Shown here piece after piece: positions 7,847 through 17,161 of a DNA stretch of 64,000 nucleotides. Source of the DNA: an uncultured Alphaproteobacteria bacterium (GTDB taxonomy: Bacteria; Pseudomonadota; Alphaproteobacteria; Micropepsales; Micropepsaceae); contig CADECX010000005.1 in assembly GCA_902825865.1 (NCBI GenBank), forward strand, positions 1-64,000. Direction: 5' to 3'. The translations under genes were made by a program, and so were the position numbers. The notes beneath the pieces are model-generated. The model was not told where the DNA came from and made no database searches. It worked only from the letters and a program-made list of their open reading frames with translations. Every line of letters begins with the position of its first letter. The first letter of the stretch is position 1.

Positions 7847-8860
7847 ATGGGTGTCGAACTGGCCTATACCGACGCGGTGGCGCGTGCCACCGAAGGTCTT
7901 TACGCCAAGGTCGCCAATTTCATTCCCAAGGCGGAATGGATTGCCTATGCCCCGGTGATCGCCGAGATCAACCGGCTGAAGCGCGAAAAAGGCGCCGTCA
8001 TCCTGGCGCACAATTACATGACGCCGGAAATCTTCCATTGCGTGGGCGATTTCATGGGCGACTCCCTCGCCCTCGCCCGCGAAGCGGCGCGGACCGACGC
8101 CAAGATCATCGTCCAGGCCGGTGTGCATTTCATGGCCGAGACTTCGAAAATCCTTTCGCCGCAGAAAACCGTGCTGATCCCCAGCATGGAAGCCGGTTGC
8201 AGCCTTGCTTCCTCCATCACCGGCGCCGATGTGCGTTTGCTGAAGCAGAAATATCCCGGCCTGCCGGTGGTCACCTATGTCAATACCAGCGCCGATGTGA
8301 AGGCGGAAAGCGACATCTGCTGCACCTCGGGCAATGCGGTGCGGGTGGTGGAAGCCATAGCGCGGGATTTCGGCACCGACACGGTGATCATGATCCCGGA
8401 CAAGTATCTGGCCCGCAATGTCGCGGCCAAGACCGGGGTGAAAGTCATCACCTGGGAAGGCGCCTGCGAGGTGCATGAGCGTTTCACCGCCCAGGAGATC
8501 CGCGACTATCGCGCCGCCCATCCCGGCATCGTGGTGCTGGCCCATCCCGAATGCCCGCCCGAAGTTGTGGCGGAAGCCGATTTCGCCGGCTCGACCGCCG
8601 CCATGATCAATTATGTCGGCAGCCACAAGCCGCGGCGGGTGGTGATGATCACCGAATGTTCGATGAGCGACAATGTCGCGGTGGAAAATCCCGACGTGGA
8701 ATTCGTGCGGCCCTGCAATCTCTGCCCGCATATGAAGCGCATCACGCTCGATGGCATTCTGCATTCGCTGCAGACCATGACCCATGAGGTGATTGTGGAC
8801 CCCGTCATCGCGGCGCGGGCGAAAACACCCATCGACCGCATGCTGGCGGTGAAGGTCTGA
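7847..8860 (+). CDS. nadA: Quinolinate synthase A
   Basis: NadA condenses iminoaspartate with dihydroxyacetone phosphate to quinolinate using a [4Fe-4S] cluster. The 337-residue product shows [23 protein letters not shown] near the N-terminus. The three conserved cluster cysteines are in [16 protein letters not shown] and [10 protein letters not shown], and [22 protein letters not shown] is also present. A GGAGG-type SD (ACGGAGGACGAG) precedes the ATG. It begins the nadA-nadB-nadC operon; nadB starts eight bases after its stop. Confidence 0.96.
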   Translation: MGVELAYTDAVARATEGLYAKVANFIPKAEWIAYAPVIAEINRLKREKGAVILAHNYMTPEIFHCVGDFMGDSLALAREAARTDAKIIVQAGVHFMAETSKILSPQKTVLIPSMEAGCSLASSITGADVRLLKQKYPGLPVVTYVNTSADVKAESDICCTSGNAVRVVEAIARDFGTDTVIMIPDKYLARNVAAKTGVKVITWEGACEVHERFTAQEIRDYRAAHPGIVVLAHPECPPEVVAEADFAGSTAAMINYVGSHKPRRVVMITECSMSDNVAVENPDVEFVRPCNLCPHMKRITLDGILHSLQTMTHEVIVDPVIAARAKTPIDRMLAVKV

Positions 8861-8868
8861 TTCAAAAC

Positions 8869-10443
8869 ATGGCGCAGCACATCGACAATATTGTTGAAAC
8901 CGACGGCGCCCTGATTTTGGGGGCGGGCATCGCCGGGCTGTTCACCGCCCTGAAGCTGGCCCCCATGCCCAGCATCGTTTTGGCGGGCACCAGGCCCGGC
9001 CTGTCGGGCTCCAGCGCCTGGGCCCAGGGCGGCATCGCCGCCTCGGTGGGCAAGGACGACAGCTGGCAGTCCCATGCCCGTGACACGATTGCGGCAGGCG
9101 CGGGCCTCTGCGATGCCGCCATGGTCGATCTGGTGGCCTGGGAAGCCCCGGCCCGCATCGACGATCTGGTGCGCTATGGCGTGCCCTTTGACCGCAACCC
9201 GGACGGCTCGCTGGCGGTGGGGCGCGAGGCGGCGCATTCCCTGCCCCGTATCGTGCATGTCAAAGGCGACGGCGCCGGCGCGGCGATCTCCGCCACCCTG
9301 GCGGCGCGCGCCACCGAGAATAATTGCATCACCCTGCTGGAAGGTTTTCACGCCATCGAGCTGGCGATGGAGAATGGCCGCGTCACCGGCATCTTCGCCC
9401 GTTCCGGCATCGGCAGCGACGCGCGGCTGATTCTGTTCCGCGCCCGCGCCGTGATTCTGGCCACCGGCGGGCTGGGCGCGCTTTATGCCGTCACCACCAA
9501 TCCGCTGGAAGCGCGCGGCGAAGGCCTGGGCATGGCGGCCCGCGCCGGCGCGTTGATCGCCGATCCGGAATTTGTGCAGTTTCATCCCACCGCCATCGCC
9601 ATCGGGCGCGATCCCGCGCCGCTGGCCACCGAAGCGCTGCGCGGCGAAGGCGCGGTGCTGATCAATGGCCGCGGCGAGCGCGTCATGACCAACCTCCACA
9701 AGGATGCCGAACTGGCGCCGCGCGATGTCGTCGCCCGCGCCATTCATCGCCAGATCGTGGCGGGGGAGAAAGTGTTCCTGGATTGCCGCGATGCCATCGG
9801 CGCGGAATTTCCGCATCACTTCCCCACCGTCTATGCCGCCTGCATGTCGGCCGGCATCGATCCGGTGACGCAGCTCATTCCGGTGGCGCCCGCCGCCCAT
9901 TATCACATGGGCGGCATCGCCTCCGACGCGCATGGGCGTTCCTCCCTGCCGGGCCTTTGGGTGGTGGGAGAGTGCGCCTCCACCGGCCTGCATGGCGCCA
10001 ACCGGCTGGCTTCCAACTCGCTGTTGGAAGGCCTGATCTTCGGCGCGCGGGTGGCCGACGATGTGCGCGGCCGGCTGGCGGCGGGCGCGATGCGCGGCAT
10101 CCCTCCCGCGCCGCCGCGGTTTGCATCGCCCGCCCCGCCGCATGTGCTGCGTGATGCTATGAGCCGCAATGTGGCGCTGGAACGCGATGCAGAGGGCTTG
10201 CGCGCGGCGCTGGGTGTGATCACCCGGCTTCAGACCGCCGGCAGCGAACCGGCGCTGCTCAACATGGTCGCCGCCGCCAAGCTGGTGGCGGCGGGGGCGC
10301 TGGCGCGGCAGGAATCGCGCGGCGGCCATTGGCGCACCGACTACACCAAGACGGACGACACCGGCACGCGCACTTTCATGACCTTGGCTGACGCCGACCG
10401 CATTGCCGCCGCGGTCGAAATTCCGCGCCGCGCCAGCCAATGA
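8869..10443 (+). CDS. nadB: L-aspartate oxidase
   Basis: NadB is the FAD-dependent oxidase that makes iminoaspartate, the NadA substrate. The 524-residue protein has the dinucleotide fold LILGAGIAGLFTALKL, the flavin-binding SGSSAWAQGGIAA, the substrate loop EFVQFHPTAI, and HYHMGGI ... GLWVVGECASTGLHGANRLASNSLLE near residues 345-390. The fumarate reductase/succinate dehydrogenase-type C-terminal helical domain follows. Its stop overlaps the nadC start by four bases (10440-10443), which implies coupled translation. Confidence 0.96.
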   Translation: MAQHIDNIVETDGALILGAGIAGLFTALKLAPMPSIVLAGTRPGLSGSSAWAQGGIAASVGKDDSWQSHARDTIAAGAGLCDAAMVDLVAWEAPARIDDLVRYGVPFDRNPDGSLAVGREAAHSLPRIVHVKGDGAGAAISATLAARATENNCITLLEGFHAIELAMENGRVTGIFARSGIGSDARLILFRARAVILATGGLGALYAVTTNPLEARGEGLGMAARAGALIADPEFVQFHPTAIAIGRDPAPLATEALRGEGAVLINGRGERVMTNLHKDAELAPRDVVARAIHRQIVAGEKVFLDCRDAIGAEFPHHFPTVYAACMSAGIDPVTQLIPVAPAAHYHMGGIASDAHGRSSLPGLWVVGECASTGLHGANRLASNSLLEGLIFGARVADDVRGRLAAGAMRGIPPAPPRFASPAPPHVLRDAMSRNVALERDAEGLRAALGVITRLQTAGSEPALLNMVAAAKLVAAGALARQESRGGHWRTDYTKTDDTGTRTFMTLADADRIAAAVEIPRRASQ

Positions 10444-11300
10444 CGATTGCGTTGGGTTTCACGCGGCCGCCGCCCGGGCTGTTGATCGAAGCGCATATCC
10501 GCGCCGCGCTGGAAGAGGATCTGGGCCGGGCCGGCGACATCACCAGCAGCTTGACTATTCCCGCGGACAAGACGGCGTCCGCCAGACTGGTGGCGCGCAA
10601 GCCCGGCCGTATCGCGGGCCTGATCTGCGCCGAAATCGCCCTGCGCCTGGTCGATCCCGCTTTGCGTCTGGACGTGGCGCTGCCGGATGGCTCCGACACA
10701 CAGGCCGGTTCGCTGCTGGCGACCATTTCAGGACCCGCGCGCGGCATACTTACCGCCGAAAGAGTAGTGCTGAATTATCTGGGCCCGCTTTCGGGCACCG
10801 CCACCCTCACCGCGGCCTTGGTCAAGGCGGTGGAAGGCACAAAGGCGCGTATCGTCTGCACCCGCAAAACGCTTCCCGGCCTGCGCAGCTTGCAGAAATA
10901 TGCCGTGCGTTGCGGCGGCGGGTTCAATCACCGTTTCGGCTTGGACGATGCCGCGATGATCAAGGACAATCATATCCAGGCCGCGGGCGGCATCGCGCCC
11001 GCCATGGCGCGGCTGCGCGCGGGCCTCGGCCATATGGTCAAGATCGAAGTGGAAGTGGACCGGCTGGAGCAGCTGGAGGAAGCGCTGGCGCAGAATGCCG
11101 ATGCCATCCTGCTCGACAATATGTCCGAAAGTGACATGCGCCGCGCCGTGACATTGGCGAAAGGCAGAGCGGTTCTGGAAGCCTCCGGCAATGTCACGCT
11201 TGAGACGGTGCGCGCCATCGCGGAGACGGGAGTCGATTACATCAGTTCAGGCGCGATTACGCATAGCGCGCCGAACCTCGACATCGGGTTGGATTTCTGA
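10440..11300 (+). CDS. nadC: Nicotinate-nucleotide pyrophosphorylase (carboxylating)
   Basis: NadC converts quinolinate and PRPP to nicotinate mononucleotide, completing the de novo branch encoded here. The 286-residue enzyme has AALEEDLGRAGDITSSLTIP, the phosphoribosyl-binding TRKTLPGLRSLQKYAVRCGG, HRFGLDDAAMIKDNH and the barrel end LLDNMSESD ... LEASGNVTLE ... GVDYISSGAITHS. It is the last gene of the operon; three hairpins lie downstream. Confidence 0.96.
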   Translation: MTIALGFTRPPPGLLIEAHIRAALEEDLGRAGDITSSLTIPADKTASARLVARKPGRIAGLICAEIALRLVDPALRLDVALPDGSDTQAGSLLATISGPARGILTAERVVLNYLGPLSGTATLTAALVKAVEGTKARIVCTRKTLPGLRSLQKYAVRCGGGFNHRFGLDDAAMIKDNHIQAAGGIAPAMARLRAGLGHMVKIEVEVDRLEQLEEALAQNADAILLDNMSESDMRRAVTLAKGRAVLEASGNVTLETVRAIAETGVDYISSGAITHSAPNLDIGLDF

Positions 11301-11315
11301 TTTTCCCTTTCCTCC

Positions 11316-11398
11316 ATGGGCGGCCTTGAGCCGCCCATCCATCGCCGCGCGAAAGCGCGGCAATCAAAAAGATGGATGGCCGGGTCAAGCCCGGCCAT
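11316..11398. terminator. Three consecutive hairpins downstream of nadC
   Basis: Within 83 bases there are three perfect stems. ATGGGCGGC/GCCGCCCAT is at 11316-11338, GCCGCGC-gaaa-GCGCGGC at 11344-11361 and ATGGCCGGG/CCCGGCCAT at 11376-11398. They fill the gap between the convergent nadC and cell-wall hydrolase genes and lack long T-tracts, so they look more like REP-type palindromes that stop transcription from both sides than simple intrinsic terminators. Confidence 0.6.
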
Positions 11399-11409
11399 GG
11401 TGAGGTGTG

Positions 11410-12018
11410 TTAGGAATCCCTGGTGCGCGGCACGCGCTTGTAGAAGATGTGGTTGCCGATCTGGGTGGTCTTATCCATGGTCTCGGCCCAATCGGGCGCA
11501 ACCGTCACGGCATGAAAATTCAGCGCGCCGCCGGTGGCGTTCTTGAGCGGCGACTGGTTGGTCAGGATCTGGGCCGCCAGCGCCTCGGCGCGCAGCCAGG
11601 CTTCCTGCTGTTTGGGACGCTTCATGTCGCCATTGCAGGTGAAGGAAAACTGGCAACCGGGCTTGTCCTTGCCTTCATACACCACGGCGCAGATCGAATT
11701 GCCGAATCTGCCCTTGTTCATGCGGTGGAAAACCACCTCGGCAATGGCTTTCTGGCCGCCCGCGCCTTCGCCGCGCGCCTCGTAATACAGCACTTCCGAC
11801 AGGCATTTATGCTCGGCCAGAAGCGCGGTCTTCACCGCGTCCGTGGCGGGCCTGGGCGCCTCGACCACCCGCACCACCGGCGGTACGACATTGTCCGTCT
11901 GCGGATGATAGGTCAGGGAGGCGCCGATCGCGGCGCTGGCGGTGGCGAGAATGATCGCCAGCGCGGCAACAAGCACGCGGTCAGAACGCGAAATCGCGTC
12001 GTTAGTTTTCTTGGACAT
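11410..12018 (-). CDS. Cell wall hydrolase, SleB family
   Basis: A 202-residue exported protein. An N-terminal membrane anchor or signal (VLVAALAIILATASAAIGA, about residues 15-33) leads into a SleB/hydrolase-2 domain (about 70-198). Markers are CLSEVLYYEARGEG (with the predicted catalytic Glu), AIAEVVFHRM, ICAVVYEG, CQFSFTCNG, and GALNFHAVTVAP near the C-terminus. Family members cleave peptidoglycan (cortex-lytic transglycosylase type in spore formers); in alphaproteobacteria the role is probably envelope remodelling. It is monocistronic. Confidence 0.88.
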   Translation of the reverse strand: MSKKTNDAISRSDRVLVAALAIILATASAAIGASLTYHPQTDNVVPPVVRVVEAPRPATDAVKTALLAEHKCLSEVLYYEARGEGAGGQKAIAEVVFHRMNKGRFGNSICAVVYEGKDKPGCQFSFTCNGDMKRPKQQEAWLRAEALAAQILTNQSPLKNATGGALNFHAVTVAPDWAETMDKTTQIGNHIFYKRVPRTRDS

Positions 12019-12310
12019 TGGGGGGCACTCGTTTCGGCTTTAGGTCGCTTGGTCAATAAGGCTTGGTCTATTTCGCGCTTGCGTGTATTCCGCTTTTTCC
12101 GGCGTGTATGCGCAGTTGCTATTTCAATCAGGCTGTTTCGATTAGGCGTATTCCTCTAAAAGTTCCGAAGTACCGAATAGTTCCCAGCACTCTGAGTGGG
12201 CTTATGCCCCTCAAAAAAACGAATCGTCAAACAATTTCTTTCGTTAAAGTGACAGTCGGTCGCACCGCGCTGGAAAAAACCCAGGGTTTCCCTGTCACGC
12301 GCTGTGGATA
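12019..12310. other. AT-richer intergenic region without a recognised gene
   Basis: About 290 bases between ppdK and the upstream end of the hydrolase gene, visibly richer in A/T than its surroundings. It contains the ppdK terminator (12274-12294) and a GAGTGGGC-ttat-GCCCCTC hairpin near 12195. I see no convincing coding frame or known RNA. The hydrolase promoter must lie here. Confidence 0.4.
12274..12294 (-). terminator. Intrinsic terminator of ppdK
   Basis: Read on the minus strand, CAGGG-aaa-CCCTG is followed by GG and six T's. It begins 17 bases after the ppdK stop codon. The compact stem plus T-tract is a textbook intrinsic terminator. Confidence 0.8.
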
Positions 12311-14986
12311 TTAAACATCTCCGCGTGTCTTTTTTAATGCAGCTTGGGCCGCCGCAAGCCGTGCAACCGGCACGCGAAACGGCGAACAGGAGACATAATC
12401 GAGTCCCGAGTCGTGGCAAAAGCGGATTGAGTCGGGATCGCCGCCATGCTCGCCGCAAATGCCGAGCTTGAGCTTTTCGCGGGTCTTGCGCCCTCTTTCC
12501 GCCGCAATTTTTACCAACTCGCCGACGCCTTCGGTATCCAGCGAAACAAAGGGATCGCGCGCGATCACATTCTTGCTGAGATAGTCGTTGATGAACATGC
12601 CGGCATCGTCGCGCGAAATGCCCAACGTCGTCTGGGTGAGATCGTTGGTGCCGAAGGAAAAGAACTGCGCCGTCTGGGCGATTTCGCCGGCGCGCAACGC
12701 CGCGCGCGGCAGTTCGATCATCGTTCCGATCAGGTAATCCGGCACTTTTCCGCGTTCCTGCTTGATCGCCGCCGCGACCTGGGCGATGCGCGCGGCCAGC
12801 ATGTCCAGCTCGGATTTGAAGGCCACCAGCGGGATCATGATTTCCAGCGCGACCTTCTTGCCGCCATTTTCTTCCACCGCCAGCGCGGCTTCCAGAATGG
12901 CGCGCGCCTGCATCTCATAGATTTCGGGATAGGTGATGCCCAAGCGGCAGCCGCGATGACCCAGCATGGGATTGGCTTCATGCAGCGCGATGGCGCGGGC
13001 CCGGAGCTTCTTGGCATTGGTGCCGGCGGCGCGCGCCACTTCCTCGAATTCCTCTTCCTTGTGCGGAAGAAATTCATGCAGCGGCGGATCGAGCAAGCGG
13101 ATGGTCACCGGCAATCCCGCCATCTCGCGGAAAATTCCCTCGAAATCGCTACGCTGCATCGGCAGCAATTTCGCCAGCGCCGCTTTGCGCTCATCTTCGG
13201 CGTCGGCCAAAATCATCTGGCGCACCGCGATGATGCGGTCGGCTTCGAAGAACATATGCTCGGTGCGGCACAGACCGATGCCTTCGGCGCCGAACTTGCG
13301 CGCGGTGGCGGCGTCGGCGGGCGTATCGGCATTGGTGCGGACCTTGAGCGTGCGCACTTCATCCGCCCAGGCCATCAGGGTGCCGAAGTCGCCGGTCATT
13401 TCAGGCTGGCGCAAACCCACCTTGCCCTTGAACACCAGGCCCGCCGCGCCATCGATGGTGATGATGTCGCCGCGCTTGAGGGTGACATTGCCGGCCACCA
13501 TTTCGCCGCGCGCCGCGTCGATCTTGAGCATGCCGGCGCCGGAGACGCAGGGCCGTCCCATGCCGCGCGCCACCACGGCGGCGTGACTGGTCATGCCGCC
13601 GCGCGCGGTGAGAATGCCCCTGGCGGCATGCATGCCGTGAATATCTTCCGGGCTGGTTTCGGTACGCACCAGGATCACGTCGCGATTGTCGGCCGCCAGC
13701 TTTTCAGCTTCCTCAGCGGTGAAAGCGATTTCGCCAGTGGCCGCCCCGGGAGACGCACCCAACCCCACCGCGATCTGCTCGCGCGGCGCGTCGGGGTCCA
13801 GGGTGGGATGCAGCAACTGGTTCAAGGCTTCCGGTTCGACCCGGGTGATGGCGATCTTCTTGTCGATCAACCCTTCGCGCTCCATGTCCACCGCCGCTTT
13901 CAGCGCGGCTTCCGCGGTGCGCTTTCCGGCGCGGGTCTGCAGCATGAACAGCTTGCCTTCCTGCACCGTGAATTCCACGTCCTGCATGTCGCGGTAATGC
14001 TGTTCCAGCCGCTGACCGATGGCCATCAACTCGTCAAAGGCCTTGGGCATCGCCTCTTCCATCGAGGCTTTCTTGCCGCCCTGGCGCTCGCGCACCAGTT
14101 TGGAGATGGGCTGCGGCGTGCGGATGCCCGCCACCACGTCTTCGCCCTGGGCATTGACCAGGAATTCGCCATAGAGAAGCTTTTCGCCGGTGGCCGGATC
14201 GCGGGTGAAGGCAACGCCGGTGGCCGAAGTCTCGCCGCGATTGCCGAACACCATGGCCTGGACCGTTACCGCCGTGCCCCAGTCTTCCGGGATATTGTTC
14301 AGCTTGCGATAGGTGTTGGCGCGCGGGGAGTGCCAGCTGCCGAACACCGCCCCGATCGCGCCCCATAACTGTTCCTGCACGTCTTCGGGGAAGGGCTTGC
14401 CCAATTCCTTCTGCACCCGCGCCTTGTAGAGCGCGGCGATGCGCTTGAGATCTTCGGCATCCAGATCGGTATCCTGTTCGATGCCCTTTTTGTCTTTTTC
14501 GTCGTCCAGAATTTCCTCAAAGGCGGAATGGTCCACGCCCAAAACGACATCGGAATACATCTGGATGAAGCGGCGATAGCTGTCATAGGCAAAGCGCGCA
14601 TCGCCGGTGAGCCTGGCCAGGCCCTCGGCGGTGGCGGCGTTGAGGCCCAGATTGAGCACCGTATCCATCATGCCGGGCATGGAGACCCGCGCCCCCGAGC
14701 GCACGCTGAGCAGCAGCGGCTTGTCGGGATCGCCGAAATTGCCCTTGGCCTGATAGCCGACCTCGCGCAAGGCGGAACCGACCTGGTCCTTCAGTTCCGG
14801 CGGATAGCTTTCCTTGTTGGCATAATAATAGGTGCAGACTTCTGTGGTGATTGTCAGGCCCGGCGGCACCGGCAGGTCGAGATTACTCATCTCGGCCAAG
14901 TTCGCGCCCTTGCCGCCCAACAGGTTGCGCATATCGGCTTTGCCCTCGGCCTTGCCGTCACCGAATGCGTAGACCCACTTTGTCAT
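12311..14986 (-). CDS. ppdK: Pyruvate, phosphate dikinase
   Basis: PPDK interconverts pyruvate + ATP + Pi with phosphoenolpyruvate + AMP + PPi. The 891-residue length is usual for bacterial PPDK. The N-terminal nucleotide-binding domain starts with LLGGKGANLAEM and has LLSVRSGARVSMPGMMDTVL. The swivelling domain carries the catalytic histidine in GGMTSHAAVVARGMG (about residues 465-480). The C-terminal PEP-binding barrel contains GIGLCRTEHMF, MLGHRGCRLGI and FSFGTNDLTQTTLG. The enzyme supports gluconeogenesis. It is separated from upstream glyS by a BIME-like repeat. Confidence 0.96.
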   Translation of the reverse strand: MTKWVYAFGDGKAEGKADMRNLLGGKGANLAEMSNLDLPVPPGLTITTEVCTYYYANKESYPPELKDQVGSALREVGYQAKGNFGDPDKPLLLSVRSGARVSMPGMMDTVLNLGLNAATAEGLARLTGDARFAYDSYRRFIQMYSDVVLGVDHSAFEEILDDEKDKKGIEQDTDLDAEDLKRIAALYKARVQKELGKPFPEDVQEQLWGAIGAVFGSWHSPRANTYRKLNNIPEDWGTAVTVQAMVFGNRGETSATGVAFTRDPATGEKLLYGEFLVNAQGEDVVAGIRTPQPISKLVRERQGGKKASMEEAMPKAFDELMAIGQRLEQHYRDMQDVEFTVQEGKLFMLQTRAGKRTAEAALKAAVDMEREGLIDKKIAITRVEPEALNQLLHPTLDPDAPREQIAVGLGASPGAATGEIAFTAEEAEKLAADNRDVILVRTETSPEDIHGMHAARGILTARGGMTSHAAVVARGMGRPCVSGAGMLKIDAARGEMVAGNVTLKRGDIITIDGAAGLVFKGKVGLRQPEMTGDFGTLMAWADEVRTLKVRTNADTPADAATARKFGAEGIGLCRTEHMFFEADRIIAVRQMILADAEDERKAALAKLLPMQRSDFEGIFREMAGLPVTIRLLDPPLHEFLPHKEEEFEEVARAAGTNAKKLRARAIALHEANPMLGHRGCRLGITYPEIYEMQARAILEAALAVEENGGKKVALEIMIPLVAFKSELDMLAARIAQVAAAIKQERGKVPDYLIGTMIELPRAALRAGEIAQTAQFFSFGTNDLTQTTLGISRDDAGMFINDYLSKNVIARDPFVSLDTEGVGELVKIAAERGRKTREKLKLGICGEHGGDPDSIRFCHDSGLDYVSCSPFRVPVARLAAAQAALKKTRGDV

Positions 14987-15012
14987 TGCTCACCCACCGC
15001 CACAGACACAAC

Positions 15013-15144
15013 TGTCATGGCCCGCAAATGCGGGCCACCCAGGTGATCGAAAAACGCACATTTCAACGAGGAATCGATACTCATAATTCGTGTCCAGCGC
15101 ATGGCCCAACTGGGTGGCGCGCACTCCAGCGGGCCATGACACTG
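15013..15144. repeat. Paired REP/BIME-like element, copy 1
   Basis: Unit a (15013-15045) contains TGTCATGGCCCGC, a short loop, then GCGGGCCACCCAGGTG. Unit b (15110-15144) is an inverted version reading CTGGGTGGC ... GCGGGCCATGACACTG. The two face each other across about 65 bases, and both can form stems. The same arrangement occurs at 27184-27289. It lies between glyS and ppdK, where it may stabilise or end the upstream mRNA. Confidence 0.75.
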
Positions 15145-15148
15145 AGGA

Positions 15149-17161
15149 TTATCCTTCTATCTTCGAGAAGTCCGCAACTTGGTGCAGCGTCGCACGCAGG
15201 GAAGCCAACAGGCTCAAGCGGTTCTCGCGCACCTGTTTGTCGTCGGCATTCACCTTCACGCCCTCGAAGAAGGAATCAACAGGAACCCGCAGGGAGGCCA
15301 TCTGTTGCATGGCTGCGGCAAAGTCTTCCTTGCCCAGGGCGACGGTAATGGCGGCGCGCGCCTTGGAGAGAGCGGCGAACAGCGATTTCTCCGCCGCTTC
15401 GGACAAAAGTTTCTCCGACACTTCGCTGATGAAGGTCTTGCCGTCTTTCTTTTCTTCTAGCTTGAGGATGTTGACGGCGCGCTTATAGCCCGCCAGCAAA
15501 TTGGTTCCGTCTTCGGACTTCAGGAAGGCTTGCAGCGCCTCGACCCGGGCCACCAGCCGCACCAGATCGTCCTCGTTGCCCAGGCTGAACACCGCATCGA
15601 TCAGGTCGTGGCGGATACCTTTTTCCTTCAGCGCAACCTTGAGACGGTCGGCGAAAAACGTAAGCAGATCGCTTTCCAATTTCAGCGCATAACGGACCTT
15701 GTTTTCCAGCAAGATGCGGATGACGCCAAGCGCCGCGCGGCGCAGGGCAAACGGGTCACCCGATCCGGTCGGCTTTTCGCCCGCCGCGAAAAAGCTGGTC
15801 AGTGCATCCAATTTGTCGGCAAGCGCTGCTGCGATTGAGACCTTGTTTGCGGGAACGGCATCGCTTGGGCCGACCGGCTTGTAGTGATCGCGGACCGCGT
15901 CGGCGACGGACGCATCTTCCTTGTCGTGCAGGGCGTAATAACGACCCATCACGCCTTGCAGTTCGGGGAATTCGCCCACCACGCCGGTCGTGAGATCCGC
16001 CTTAGCCAAACGCGCGGCGCGTTTGGCCTTTTCGACATCAGCGCCGATTTTGCCCGCGATCTCGCCTGCCAGCTTTTCAATACGTTGGACCCGCTCAAAC
16101 TGAGTACCCAGCTTGGCGTGGAAGACGATGCCCTTGAGCTTCTCGACCCGGCTTTCCAGGGAATGTTTGCGGTCCTCGTCCCAGAAAAATTTGGCATCCG
16201 ACAGCCGCGCCCGCAGCACGCGTTCGTTTCCGGCCACGATCTCCTTGCCGCCATCCTTGGCGATCATGTTGGCGACCAGGGCGAAACGGTTGGCCATTTT
16301 GCCGGTCTTGGGATCGCGCAGCGAAAAATACTTCTGATGCGTCCGCATCGAGGTCTGCAAAATCTCGGCCGGGACATCCATGAATTCGTTCTGGATGGTG
16401 CCGATATAGACCACCGGCCATTCCGCCAAGCCTGAGACTTCCGCCAGCAGCCCCTCGTCCGGGATCATTTCCAAGCCGTGCACGAACGCAGCCTGCTTGA
16501 CGCCGTCGAAGATGATCGCGGCGCGTTCCTCGGCTTCCAGCACCACATGAGCGGCTTTCAGCTTCTGGGCATAATCGTCAAAGCGCTTGGCCTCGATCTT
16601 TCCTTCCGACAGAAAGCGGTGGCCGCGCGTATGCAGCCCGCTGGAGACACCAGCAAAACTGAACGGCACCAATTCGCCGTCAAAGGTCGCCAGGATGGAA
16701 TGCAACGGGCGCACCCAACGCACCGCCAGGCCCGGCTTCCAGCGCATGGATTTGGGCCAGGGCAGCTTGGCCATCACTTCGGGAATGATCTCGGCCAAGA
16801 CATGCGGCGTCTCGCGGCCCTTGCGCTCCACCACCGCCATATAGACATCGCCCTTGGGCGTCTTTTCGATCTTAAGCTGGTCCCTGGTCAGGCCGGTCTT
16901 TTTGAGAAACCCATCCAGCGCCGCCTGCGGCGCGTCGGTCTTGGGGCCCTTCAATTCCTCGCGCACGTCATTCTGTTTTGCGGGCAGACCGGCAATCGCC
17001 AGGGTCAAACGCCGGGGACTGGCAAAGGCCTTGATGCCTTCGAACAGATAACCGCGATCGGTCAAGGCGCCGACCATCAACCGTTCCAGATCACGTGCGG
17101 CCCCCGCCTGCATGCGGGCGGGAATTTCCTCACTGAACAATTCCAGCAACAGATCGGGCAT
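15149..17161 (-). CDS. glyS: Glycyl-tRNA synthetase beta subunit
   Basis: Beta subunit of the bacterial alpha2-beta2 glycyl-tRNA synthetase, involved in tRNA binding and catalysis. The 670-residue protein starts PDLLLELFSEEIPARMQ and contains FASPRRLTLAIAGL, SMRWKPGLAVRWVRPLHSI, SMRTHQKYFSLRD, FFWDEDRKHSLESRVEKL, and the HD-like and C-terminal anticodon regions (DPFALRRAALGVIRILLEN). Its ATG overlaps the glyQ stop (TGATG at 17159-17163), as is usual for this pair. Confidence 0.96.
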   Translation of the reverse strand: MPDLLLELFSEEIPARMQAGAARDLERLMVGALTDRGYLFEGIKAFASPRRLTLAIAGLPAKQNDVREELKGPKTDAPQAALDGFLKKTGLTRDQLKIEKTPKGDVYMAVVERKGRETPHVLAEIIPEVMAKLPWPKSMRWKPGLAVRWVRPLHSILATFDGELVPFSFAGVSSGLHTRGHRFLSEGKIEAKRFDDYAQKLKAAHVVLEAEERAAIIFDGVKQAAFVHGLEMIPDEGLLAEVSGLAEWPVVYIGTIQNEFMDVPAEILQTSMRTHQKYFSLRDPKTGKMANRFALVANMIAKDGGKEIVAGNERVLRARLSDAKFFWDEDRKHSLESRVEKLKGIVFHAKLGTQFERVQRIEKLAGEIAGKIGADVEKAKRAARLAKADLTTGVVGEFPELQGVMGRYYALHDKEDASVADAVRDHYKPVGPSDAVPANKVSIAAALADKLDALTSFFAAGEKPTGSGDPFALRRAALGVIRILLENKVRYALKLESDLLTFFADRLKVALKEKGIRHDLIDAVFSLGNEDDLVRLVARVEALQAFLKSEDGTNLLAGYKRAVNILKLEEKKDGKTFISEVSEKLLSEAAEKSLFAALSKARAAITVALGKEDFAAAMQQMASLRVPVDSFFEGVKVNADDKQVRENRLSLLASLRATLHQVADFSKIEG

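Noticed and set aside
12063..12314. An 83-codon plus-strand frame upstream of the cell-wall hydrolase
   Set aside because: It overlaps the ppdK terminator, has no SD and no coding-like composition.
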